In this document: positions 10,872-17,395 of the stretch, in pieces
Layout of the letters: each line of letters begins with the position of its first letter
Position numbering within the stretch: position 1 is the first letter of the stretch
From: Candidatus Pacearchaeota archaeon
Lineage (GTDB): Archaea > Nanobdellota > Nanobdellia > Pacearchaeales > GW2011-AR1
Direction of reading: 5' to 3'
NCBI GenBank assembly: GCA_002688335.1
Contig: NZCQ01000007.1
Span: forward strand, 1-17,395
Length of the DNA stretch: 17,395 nucleotides
Position numbers and translations under genes: made by a program
The notes under the pieces: model-generated
What the model saw: only the letters and a program-made list of their open reading frames with translations
Databases searched by the model: none
What the model was told of the DNA's origin: nothing

Positions 10872-13727
10872 ATGATAAGTAAAAAAGAGGCAATAATATT
10901 TGGGATAATCTTCTTATCCATAATAAGTTTAATTTATGCAATACCTCTATCAGAATTTACAAACCCAACTCCTGCAAATGCAACTTCAACAACAAATACT
11001 TCAATAGAAATAAATGTTTCTATAACTGAAGCAAATCTTAATGAAATAATTTACAATTGGAATGGGACTAATTTTACAATGTATAATGATTCTTTAAAAT
11101 TAATGTTTAACTTTGACAACGTTAGTGCTTTAGGTGAGAATGATACCCATGTTTTTGATATTAGTGGAAGTAATAATAATGGGACAGTAACCGGTGCAAC
11201 AGTTTCTGCTTCTGGTAAATATGGAGGAACTTTTGACTTTGATGGCAGTGCTGATTTTATAGGCGCAGGCGATATAATCTTTGATGGAGCTACAAGATTT
11301 AGTGTTGCTTTCTGGGCAAAAGTAGATGATTTGACAAAAGACAACACTTTTTTATCAAAGGGAGCACATTATTGGAATGTACCTGTTCTATTTTGGAGAG
11401 ATGAATCAACCTCTAACCCTTGTGCTGCAGCTTCCGATACTGTTACCTTACTAGTTTCAACCGGATCAACAGACCAAAGAATATGTGCAGCATCTGGATC
11501 TTTAAATGATAATAATTGGCATTTTTATACCGGCACTTTTCTGGCATCAAGTTCTACGGGATTAAATTTGTATCTTGATGGAAAGAAAGCTGCTGTAGCA
11601 AGGTCAACAACTTCTATCACTTCAATAGAAAGTAGTTCCGATACTGTACGTTTAGGTGCACCAACCCCCACATCAAATACAAAAGATCTAAATGGTATGT
11701 TAGATAATTATATGATTTTTGATCGAGTCTTATCTGATGCTGAAGTTTATCAGTTGTATATTTCTTCTTTATCAAAGTACAATTCAACAGATTGGAATCT
11801 TTATGTCAATCAGTCTTTGAATGCAACAGATGGGTTAGATATCGGAGATTACACATACTTTACTTCTGCAAAAGATAATGTTGGGAATGGAAATGTTACT
11901 GAAACAAGGACTGTAACAATCTCTGCAGTTGATAATGAATATCCCGTGTTTAGTTCTTATTGGGATAATAATGCTACGTTGAATAATTCGGGAACTGGTT
12001 TGTTTAATGTAACTCTTGCAAATACTAATGGAACAGTCCTGTTAGAAATTAATAATACAAACATTACTGCAACAAATCTAACTGCAGATGTTTACAATGC
12101 AAGTTATGATCTCACAACAAATGGAACTTACACCTATAGGTGGCATTCTTGGGGAAATGGAACTAACGAGAATTACAATGCTAGTATTGATAGAGATTAT
12201 GTTGTGAATTATTTAGATACAACTTCTCCAACAACAACTTTGATTTCTCCAACCAACAATACAGGACAACCCGAGAATATCACCTTTAACTATAATGTAA
12301 CTGATGCAAACACTATTAATAATTGTTCTTTAATTCTTAATAGTGTAATAAACCAAACAAATACTTCAATCACAAAAGATATAATTCAAAATTTTACATT
12401 AAATAATTTGAGTATTGGAAGTTATAACTGGAGTGTAAATTGCACTGATGGTTCAAATAATGTTAATACAAGTGAAACAAGAACTTTTTCTATTATTAAA
12501 AAGAATGATTTTACAGGAAACACAACAGATTTAACCCAAGAAGATATTACAAATATTACAAATTTAATTATTGATAATCCGAGTTACGCTGAAATTAATT
12601 TTACACAATCTGTTGATTTATCTGCAGGAGCAGATATTAATTCTTATGTTAACATCTCTCAAAATAGAATCGAAGTTAATTCCACAGTAATTTCTGCCTT
12701 GAATAAATCTGCAAGATTAAGGTTTTATAACTTAAGTTTCTCAGACCCTCAAGCCTTGAAAGATGGTTCTATTTGCCCAGATTGCACAGAAATAAGTTAC
12801 TCCGGAGGAACCTTCATTCTTGATGTAACTGGATTTAGTATTTATTCTGCAAGAGAAACCCCTTCAACAGTTTCTCCATCAACCGGAGGGGGCGGAGGTT
12901 CAATAAGAACAACCACAAATGTAACAAATCAATCTTGTATTTCTAACTGGTCATGTGGTTCTTGGAGTTTTTGTAGTGCAGATTTTACACAAGCAAGATC
13001 TTGCAATGATCTAAATAAATGTGTAAATGCTACATCCAAACCAACGGAAAAAAGAGTTTGTCCAGATATTTTATTTGATTCTATTATTGAATTAAAAACA
13101 AAGAAGATTTATTCAGGAGAGAATATAAAATTTAAAGTTAACCTGATGGAAGTTAATAATTCTGATCTAGTAGATATAAAGATTATTTATAGAATTTTAA
13201 AAAATAATGTTATAGTATATGAAGAATCAGAAACAAGAGCAATACAAAATAAGATTGCTTATGATAAAGAAATATCTAATCTGGATTTGCCTATTGGAGA
13301 ATATTATCTTTCGGTTATTATTGAGTATGGAAAGAATCAAGCCGCAAGTGCAGAACATAGCTTTATAATAAATGAATCAAAAAATATATTTTCACTTTTT
13401 AATTCTGTCGGGATTATCTTAATTTTAATTGCCTTATTAATATTTATTGCTTATAATTGGTATAAATCAAGAGAAAAGACAGAAGAATTAGAAGATAAGT
13501 TAGAAAATATAGAAGAAAAATTAGAAGAAAAAGAGACTAAAAGAAAAAGATTAAAAAACTGGATAATTAATAAAATAGAGGCAATAAGATCGAGGAATTT
13601 AAGAAAAGGACAGGAGAATATTCAAAAGATAGAAGACAAAATGGCTAAGAGTAAAATTAAAAATAAGAAAAATAATCTAAAAGATTCAGATGAATTAATT
13701 GAAGATCTAAATAGGAAAAAAACTTAA
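10872..13727 (+). CDS. Large membrane-anchored surface protein (LamG/Ig-like)
   Basis: 951 aa. A signal peptide (residues 1-23, basic MISKKE then a hydrophobic run ending LIYA) leads to a LamG/concanavalin-A-like domain (about 75-300; FDFDGSADFIGAG, LYLDGKKAAVARS, GMLDNYMIFDRVLSDAEV). Ig-like repeats follow (about 310-550), then a module ending GTFILDVTGFSIYSA, a Gly-rich linker (about 673-677), a thrombospondin-1-like cysteine segment (about 688-730; WSCGSWSFCS), another Ig-like domain, one membrane helix (about 843-862) and a highly charged coiled-coil tail. Dozens of N-x-S/T sequons suggest heavy N-glycosylation. It is probably a cell-surface adhesin or host-contact protein with a cytoplasmic coiled coil. 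TTTTATAAC near 10835 may be its TATA box. It is divergent from the MNT/HEPN operon. Confidence 0.8.
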   Translation: MISKKEAIIFGIIFLSIISLIYAIPLSEFTNPTPANATSTTNTSIEINVSITEANLNEIIYNWNGTNFTMYNDSLKLMFNFDNVSALGENDTHVFDISGSNNNGTVTGATVSASGKYGGTFDFDGSADFIGAGDIIFDGATRFSVAFWAKVDDLTKDNTFLSKGAHYWNVPVLFWRDESTSNPCAAASDTVTLLVSTGSTDQRICAASGSLNDNNWHFYTGTFLASSSTGLNLYLDGKKAAVARSTTSITSIESSSDTVRLGAPTPTSNTKDLNGMLDNYMIFDRVLSDAEVYQLYISSLSKYNSTDWNLYVNQSLNATDGLDIGDYTYFTSAKDNVGNGNVTETRTVTISAVDNEYPVFSSYWDNNATLNNSGTGLFNVTLANTNGTVLLEINNTNITATNLTADVYNASYDLTTNGTYTYRWHSWGNGTNENYNASIDRDYVVNYLDTTSPTTTLISPTNNTGQPENITFNYNVTDANTINNCSLILNSVINQTNTSITKDIIQNFTLNNLSIGSYNWSVNCTDGSNNVNTSETRTFSIIKKNDFTGNTTDLTQEDITNITNLIIDNPSYAEINFTQSVDLSAGADINSYVNISQNRIEVNSTVISALNKSARLRFYNLSFSDPQALKDGSICPDCTEISYSGGTFILDVTGFSIYSARETPSTVSPSTGGGGGSIRTTTNVTNQSCISNWSCGSWSFCSADFTQARSCNDLNKCVNATSKPTEKRVCPDILFDSIIELKTKKIYSGENIKFKVNLMEVNNSDLVDIKIIYRILKNNVIVYEESETRAIQNKIAYDKEISNLDLPIGEYYLSVIIEYGKNQAASAEHSFIINESKNIFSLFNSVGIILILIALLIFIAYNWYKSREKTEELEDKLENIEEKLEEKETKRKRLKNWIINKIEAIRSRNLRKGQENIQKIEDKMAKSKIKNKKNNLKDSDELIEDLNRKKT

Positions 13728-13861
13728 TTTTGAAGCGATTTTTAATAAATGTTTTCGAAGACTAAAGGGGATTCTTAGAAGTCCTTTCTAACAAAGCCCC
13801 AGCTATACACGACTAGAAATAAGAGGAAAATACTCAAAAATAATTAAAAAACTAAGAATTA

Positions 13862-14050
13862 TTACAACTTCTTAACACTAATTGCTTTAGGGCCCTTCTC
13901 TCCATCTTCAACATCAAATTCAACTTCATCATTCTCATCTATAGGTCCTTGAACTATACCTGATTCATGAACAAAGTATTCCTTACCATCGTCTCCGGCA
14001 ACAAATCCGAATCTTTTTTTTCTATCGAAAAACTTAACTCTTCCTTTCAT
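13862..14050 (-). CDS. Cold-shock-domain protein (CspA-like)
   Basis: 62 aa, a single five-stranded OB fold. MKGRVKFFDRKKRFGFVAGDD carries RNP1 (KRFGFVAG, 12-19) and EYFVHES carries RNP2 (24-30), the aromatic surface that binds single-stranded RNA or DNA. The family acts as nucleic-acid chaperone in transcription and translation. A strong ribosome-binding site, GGGAGGATAAA, precedes the ATG at 14050, unlike the leaderless style of most neighbours; the same GGAGGATAAAATGAAA context occurs at 3639-3654. It is slightly shorter than bacterial CspA (about 70 aa). It lies 81 bp downstream of the HIT gene. Confidence 0.88.
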   Translation of the reverse strand: MKGRVKFFDRKKRFGFVAGDDGKEYFVHESGIVQGPIDENDEVEFDVEDGEKGPKAISVKKL

Positions 14051-14131
14051 TTTATCCTCCCAGTATTTAATTGATTATCTCCCATAGCACATGATTTCCA
14101 GACGTTTTAAACTTTACTATTTATCCTCAAT

Positions 14132-14557
14132 TCATTTAGATGAGAAATTAAGATTATCTTTCACAAGATCCCTAATTCTTCCAAGCATTTCTTTATCTCC
14201 CCCTATCCTCTCCGGAAGATTCTCGCTGTTAGAGTAAAGCTTCCTCAATCCCCCCTTGCTGGGCAATAAGTGAAAATGCAAATGTTCCTGAGTACAATGT
14301 CTACCAGTATTCATTATAATTAATGGATCCTCACCATAGGAGGTTTTCAAAGTATTTTGCAATTTATCAATAAGATTGAATAAATCTTTAGATTCCTTCA
14401 GGTTTAAATCCTTTTTATCAATAACATGCCTCTTAGGGAGAACCATCACATGGCCTTCTTTTATGGGTTCAATATTAACCAAACAAAAAGAACTCTCATT
14501 ATCACAGATAAATCTAAACTCTTCATTAAAAGCATCACAAAGATCACAACTACCCAT
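14132..14557 (-). CDS. HIT-family nucleotide hydrolase
   Basis: 141 aa. CDLC (4-7) at the N-terminus with His35 or His44 can form the zinc site seen in many HIT proteins; PIKEGHVMVLPKRHV is the conserved substrate-binding segment. The triad motif EHLHFHLLP gives His92, His94 and the catalytic His96, and Asn83 sits in IIMNTGRHC. HIT proteins hydrolyse AMP-linked or dinucleoside polyphosphate substrates through a His96-nucleotide intermediate. It is on the same strand as fabF upstream (62-bp gap) and the cold-shock gene downstream. The stop is TGA, with a further in-frame TAG four codons later. Confidence 0.88.
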   Translation of the reverse strand: MGSCDLCDAFNEEFRFICDNESSFCLVNIEPIKEGHVMVLPKRHVIDKKDLNLKESKDLFNLIDKLQNTLKTSYGEDPLIIMNTGRHCTQEHLHFHLLPSKGGLRKLYSNSENLPERIGGDKEMLGRIRDLVKDNLNFSSK

Positions 14558-14619
14558 TTTTCACTATCAATCTCGCTAATCAAATAATCAAAACAATAGA
14601 TTATAAAAGATTATCCCCC

Positions 14620-15897
14620 TCAATCATCCTTATACCTGCCAACCACCATCGAAAGATTCTTCCCCCAGAACCCTGCAGAGTTCTTTATAAAATTATTTAT
14701 CTTAATCTCTCTAGGACTTCCAATGACATAATTAAGATCACATCCGCCTTCTAGATCGGGTTTTTCCAAATTTAATACGGGAGGAATAATCCCTTCATTC
14801 ATAGCTTTTATTCCCAATATTAATTCTATGGATCCAGAAGCCCCAAGTGTATGCCCCACATATGATTTGAATGCATTAACTGATAATCTGTCTGCATGAG
14901 AACCAAAAACTTTCCTAATAGCTCTACTTTCTATTCCATCATTTAATGGAGTAGAAGTACCATGAGCATTTATATAATCTATATCCTCGGAATTTACTTC
15001 AGCATCTTCAATAGCATCCCTCATAGCTTCAATTAAGTATTTCCCATCTGGATTCGGTTTTAGTGGATCTTTTGAAGCATCACTCCTTTCACCATATCCT
15101 TTTATTTCTGCTAGAATTCTAGATTTATCTTTAACAGTTGACAACTCTTCAAGTAATAAAACCCCGGCACCCTCTCCAAATACAAATCCATCTCTGCTAA
15201 TATCGAAAGGTCTTGAAGCTTCAAAAGGATATTCATTTCTTGTAGATAAAGCACCCAAATTATCAAATCCAGCAAAACTAGCTATCGACAACTCTCCCGT
15301 CCCCCCCACAACATAATTGTCTGCCCTGCCCGCCATTATTTTATCAAATCCATAAGTAATCGATAAAAGACCCGAAGTACACGTTGCTTCAATACTCGGA
15401 GCAACCCCACTATGAAAGCCATACCTACTTACAATCATAGAAGAAGCAGCGCTTGCAGGAACAATAGACGCCAAACTCGGTTTCATTCTATTCATTCTTT
15501 TTTCTAAATTGTATACATGAAATCCAGCTCTTTCAAGATCTCCAGCACCACCCAACCCCCCGGAAATACAAACTCCAGTATTGTGCCTACTCTCTTCATC
15601 ATCAAGGATTCCAGATCTTTCAATTAAAGCAGTTGCTGCACTACTTGATAGTTTTAAATATCTACAACTTCTCCTGAATCCACTATCGTTATTTAATCCA
15701 AGAACCTCGGCATTCAACATTTCATCATCAAAATATGAAGCAATCTGCGAATTTAGCTCACCAAATCGCTCATGCTGACCCTCAATTCTCCTCACAGAAC
15801 TCCTTCCATCCAATAACGCATCCCAAGTCTCATCGAGATTCCCAAATGGAGTCCTAAGATCCATTCCGGTCACAACAACCCTTCTCTCATCGCCCAT
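14620..15897 (-). CDS. fabF: 3-oxoacyl-ACP synthase II-like (KAS II)
   Basis: 425 aa, two-domain thiolase fold. The catalytic triad is complete: Cys173 (EATCTSGL), His312 (NAHGTSTPLND) and His349 (SYVGHTLGASGS), with Lys344. KAS II condenses malonyl-ACP with acyl-ACP by decarboxylative Claisen reaction. Fatty-acid synthesis of this kind is not standard in archaea, and no acyl-carrier protein, ketoreductase or malonyltransferase gene is visible here, so the true substrate is uncertain; bacterial origin by transfer is plausible. The C-terminal gate loop, normally GFGG, reads GFWG (409-412). GAGGT at 4 bp and a TATTTAAA box 21-33 bp upstream support the ATG at 15897. It ends TGA, followed by GGG-GGA-TAA. 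Confidence 0.88.
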   Translation of the reverse strand: MGDERRVVVTGMDLRTPFGNLDETWDALLDGRSSVRRIEGQHERFGELNSQIASYFDDEMLNAEVLGLNNDSGFRRSCRYLKLSSSAATALIERSGILDDEESRHNTGVCISGGLGGAGDLERAGFHVYNLEKRMNRMKPSLASIVPASAASSMIVSRYGFHSGVAPSIEATCTSGLLSITYGFDKIMAGRADNYVVGGTGELSIASFAGFDNLGALSTRNEYPFEASRPFDISRDGFVFGEGAGVLLLEELSTVKDKSRILAEIKGYGERSDASKDPLKPNPDGKYLIEAMRDAIEDAEVNSEDIDYINAHGTSTPLNDGIESRAIRKVFGSHADRLSVNAFKSYVGHTLGASGSIELILGIKAMNEGIIPPVLNLEKPDLEGGCDLNYVIGSPREIKINNFIKNSAGFWGKNLSMVVGRYKDD

Positions 15898-15965
15898 TTA
15901 ACCTCAATAAACACTTCATTTTTAAATATTATTGTTTTACCAAAAACTCTAAATTAAAAGAAAAA

Positions 15966-15982
15966 TAGCGCGGGAGATGGAT
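15966..15982 (-). repeat. Displaced 3' end of tRNA-Met(i)
   Basis: On the minus strand it reads ATCCAT-CT-CCCGCGCTA, identical to the tRNA-Met 3' end ATCCATCCCGCGCTA apart from a 2-nt insertion. It is in the same orientation, about 350 bp downstream of the tRNA. This is the pattern of a tRNA 3'-end attachment-site repeat. Confidence 0.65.
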
Positions 15983-15989
15983 CATACAC

Positions 15990-16064
15990 TTATCTTCTCT
16001 TATAAACTCTTCCTCTTTTATCCATTATCCTGATAGATAAAACTTTCTTATCCCTATAATTTTC
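15990..16064 (-). pseudogene. RelE/ParE-like toxin remnant (C-terminus only)
   Basis: On the minus strand, one frame off the antitoxin, 24 sense codons read ENYRDKKVLSIRIMDKRGRV and YKRR before TAA. The pattern of a hydrophobic V-x-x-I-R-I strand, then a basic K-R-x-x-V-Y-K-R end, is the normal C-terminus of RelE/ParE-fold toxins. There is no room for the rest of the toxin; its frame overlaps the antitoxin end, so an internal deletion of about 60 codons is the simplest explanation. The stop lies 8 bp from the displaced tRNA 3' end. The assignment rests on a short motif. Confidence 0.5.
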
Positions 16065-16242
16065 TCAAGTCTTCTAGTGATATCTGATCTTCTAAAGGCT
16101 CCTCTCTCGCATTCTTTAGTTCCCCTTTAGCCCAATCACTCAATTCTCCATCATCATCTAGACTTTCCTTGATTATATTAATATCCACTTTAATCTCATT
16201 TAACATTTCCAATATCTTATTTTCTGAAGTTTGCTGTTCCAT
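16054..16242 (-). CDS. Antitoxin-like small protein (62 aa)
   Basis: Acidic and helical, starting MEQQTSENKILEMLNEIKVD and ending ISLEDLRKL. It has a heptad-like N-terminal helix (ILEMLNEIKVDINIIKESL), then ELSDWAKGELKNAREEP, then a short acidic tail. The layout is that of archaeal RelB-type antitoxins encoded just before a RelE toxin. The frame is open into the tRNA, but the ATG at 16242 fits a TATA-like box (GGTTATAAG complement, 16266-16274) 24-32 bp upstream. Only a C-terminal remnant of a toxin follows, so it appears to be an orphaned antitoxin. The module is enclosed between the tRNA-Met gene and a displaced copy of its 3' end. Confidence 0.6.
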   Translation of the reverse strand: MEQQTSENKILEMLNEIKVDINIIKESLDDDGELSDWAKGELKNAREEPLEDQISLEDLRKL

Positions 16243-16317
16243 ATTGTTAATTAAGAGATTTAGAAGGTTATAAGTTTTTAGGTTGCTTTTCAAATCTGGA
16301 AAGGAAAAAGGTATTAG

Positions 16318-16392
16318 TAGCGCGGGATGGATTTGAACCATCGACCTTCGGGTTATGGGCCCGACGAGAACTCCAGACTTCTCCACCGCGCT
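16318..16392 (-). tRNA. Initiator tRNA-Met (CAU)
   Basis: The 75-nt gene has acceptor AGCGCGG/CCGCGCT with the A1-U72 pair and three G-C pairs in the anticodon stem (TCGGG-CCCATAA-CCCGA, anticodon CAT), both hallmarks of archaeal initiators. T-arm GATGG-TTCAAAT-CCATC and D-arm GAGAA…TTCTC are regular; no intron; CCA is not encoded. The TATA box TTATAAAT (complement at 16415-16422) lies 23-30 bp before the 5' end. Its 3' end is repeated at 15966-15982, and an IS481-like element begins about 65 bp upstream of the tRNA 5' end. Confidence 0.92.
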
Positions 16393-16478
16393 ATGAGAAA
16401 CTGACCAAAAGAGAATTTATAAAGCTAACTGTTTGTTATACGGGTGTGCAGGTTCATGACATATGTCACCAGTACCAC

Positions 16479-16510
16479 AAATTAGTTCGTGTGTAAAAAT
16501 GAACTAATTT
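16479..16510 (+). promoter_or_regulatory. Hairpin in front of the transposase start
   Basis: AAATTAGTTC (16479-16488) is perfectly complementary to GAACTAATTT (16501-16510), which ends one base before the ATG at 16512. In a transcript running in from outside the element it would fold and could mask the start region, as known for several insertion sequences that suppress impinging transcription. Confidence 0.6.
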
Positions 16511-16511
16511 G

Positions 16512-17384
16512 ATGAAAAAAGAACTAATAAGAAAAGAATTCTTCAAGTTGAAAATCAAAGGACATTCATATTCACAATGTAGAAAAATATTATTCACAAA
16601 GTGCGATTATGAAGTAGACATTCGCACCCTAAAGAGATGGATCAAAAGATTAGATCTGGATAATAATTGGGATCTGAGTGATAGATCAAGAAAGCCTAAG
16701 AAGATGCGCTACAAAATTAATGATGATATCAAAGAGAAAATAATTAGGATAAGAAATAAAACTGGTTGGGGACCTATAAAAATTAATTATTCTGTTAGAG
16801 AGATGTCTATCTCAACTATCAAAAGATTCCTTAAAGAGAAAAGATTAGTAGCAAAGGTTGAAAGAAAAAAGAAGAGAAATAAATATGTAAGATGGCAGAG
16901 AAAAAGACCTAATTCTCTATGGCAAATAGATCATAGTGTTAAAAAGGTCGACGGTAAATGGTTGATCTCAATTGAAGATGATTGTGGAAGATATAGCTTA
17001 GGATTGTTTGCTGTTAATAGAGTTACAACAGAAGTTGTAACTCAAATATTAGAGATATTAATAAGAAAATATGGGAAGCCCAGAGAGATATTGTCTGACA
17101 ACGGTTCAGCTTATGGATCCAAGAGCAAGAATAGTAAGTTTGATAGATGGTGCAAGAGACAAGGAATAAAACATATTAGATCAGCAGTTCACTCTCCAAC
17201 TACTTGCGGGAAGATTGAGAGGCTATTTCAAACTTATAAGCGTGAGAGGCACTATTGTAATCACGATCTAGAATTATTTAGGTACAGGTATAATCACCAA
17301 AGAGCTCATGAGAGTTTAGATAACAAAACACCATCTAAGATATACAATGATTTCAATCAATATTTCCACTGGAATTCTAGGTAG
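16512..17384 (+). CDS. IS481-family DDE transposase
   Basis: 290 aa. An N-terminal helix-turn-helix region (about 1-50; GHSYSQCRKILF, TLKRWIKRL) and a second one (about 72-115) bind the IS ends. The rve/RNase-H-like core carries Asp140 (WQIDHS), Asp196 (LSDNGSAYG) and Glu236 (CGKIERLFQTYK), followed by the RYNHQRAHESL segment typical of IS481/IS3-type enzymes. The catalytic triad and length are intact, so the element is probably active or recently so. The start is the ATG at 16512, preceded by a TTG in frame and by the hairpin at 16479-16510. It stops 1 bp before the right terminal motif. Confidence 0.9.
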   Translation: MKKELIRKEFFKLKIKGHSYSQCRKILFTKCDYEVDIRTLKRWIKRLDLDNNWDLSDRSRKPKKMRYKINDDIKEKIIRIRNKTGWGPIKINYSVREMSISTIKRFLKEKRLVAKVERKKKRNKYVRWQRKRPNSLWQIDHSVKKVDGKWLISIEDDCGRYSLGLFAVNRVTTEVVTQILEILIRKYGKPREILSDNGSAYGSKSKNSKFDRWCKRQGIKHIRSAVHSPTTCGKIERLFQTYKRERHYCNHDLELFRYRYNHQRAHESLDNKTPSKIYNDFNQYFHWNSR

Positions 17385-17395
17385 TGACATATGTC

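Larger units (their letters stand above)
16457..17395 (+). mobile_element. IS481-like insertion sequence
   Basis: Both ends carry the 10-bp palindrome GACATATGTC (16458-16467 and 17386-17395), and inward from each end the sequence continues as an inverted repeat: left GACATATGTCACC, right end read inward GACATATGTCACT. A single transposase gene fills the element, 939 bp long. Because the terminal motif is itself palindromic and the window stops at it, the exact outer border and any target-site duplication cannot be fixed. It sits just upstream of the tRNA-Met promoter. Confidence 0.8.

Noticed and set aside
13737..13861. Possible structured RNA between the surface-protein gene and the cold-shock gene (GGGG…CCCC pairing)
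   Set aside because: Stems are short and interrupted; no promoter or loop motif supports an RNA.
16243..16386. Extension of the 62-aa antitoxin-like ORF upstream
   Set aside because: The extra reading frame runs through the tRNA-Met gene; the TATA spacing supports the ATG at 16242.
1..17395. CRISPR array
   Set aside because: No regularly spaced direct repeats with unique spacers are seen; the repeats at 8.6-9.8 kb are tRNA-derived and irregularly spaced.

Overview
The window looks like part of a small, AT-rich archaeal genome, most likely a DPANN lineage such as Woesearchaeota or Pacearchaeota. Three things point there: many genes have an archaeal TATA box about 25-30 bp before the start codon (leaderless or short-leader transcripts); the tRNA-Met has archaeal initiator hallmarks; and the gene set (CYTH, NYN, HicAB, MNT/HEPN, PIN, a LamG/Ig surface protein, a small membrane-protein pair) is typical. 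The lineage is inferred from gene content and style only.

Layout. 1-6240 holds short transcription units: a hypothetical protein, an acetyl-CoA synthetase + DUF4389 operon, a 49-aa ORF convergent with a PIN-domain protein, a coupled pair of tiny membrane proteins, a CYTH protein, an endonuclease III that lacks its Fe-S cysteines, a hypothetical protein and a short DUF445 protein whose start lies in a long interrupted inverted repeat. 6279-7718 is a cardiolipin-synthase-like gene with an in-frame TGA where the family has Trp. 7770-7870 holds a candidate small RNA with UUCG and GNRA tetraloop hairpins. A NYN-domain gene follows, then tRNA-Ser(GCU).

8483-10776 is the most unusual part. On the 5' side of tRNA-Ser(GCU) lie four displaced, decaying copies of the tRNA's 5' portion. 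Each still has a TATA-like box at the same distance (about 26-34 bp) as the real gene. Between and beyond them sit hicBA, a 56-aa membrane protein and an HTH-MNT/HEPN pair, all on the tRNA strand, and two of these cassettes end inside the TATA box of the neighbouring fragment. At a second tRNA, initiator Met (16318-16392), a displaced copy of the 3' end lies about 350 bp away and encloses an antitoxin-like gene plus a RelE/ParE-like toxin remnant. I read both loci as toxin-antitoxin cassettes bounded by tRNA fragments. No integrase is visible.

10872-13727 encodes a large glycosylation-rich, membrane-anchored surface protein. 13862-15897 holds a cold-shock protein, a HIT hydrolase and a FabF-type ketoacyl synthase with an altered C-terminal gate motif. 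The window ends with a nearly complete IS481-like element (from about 16457) bounded by the palindrome GACATATGTC, with a hairpin directly in front of the transposase start codon.
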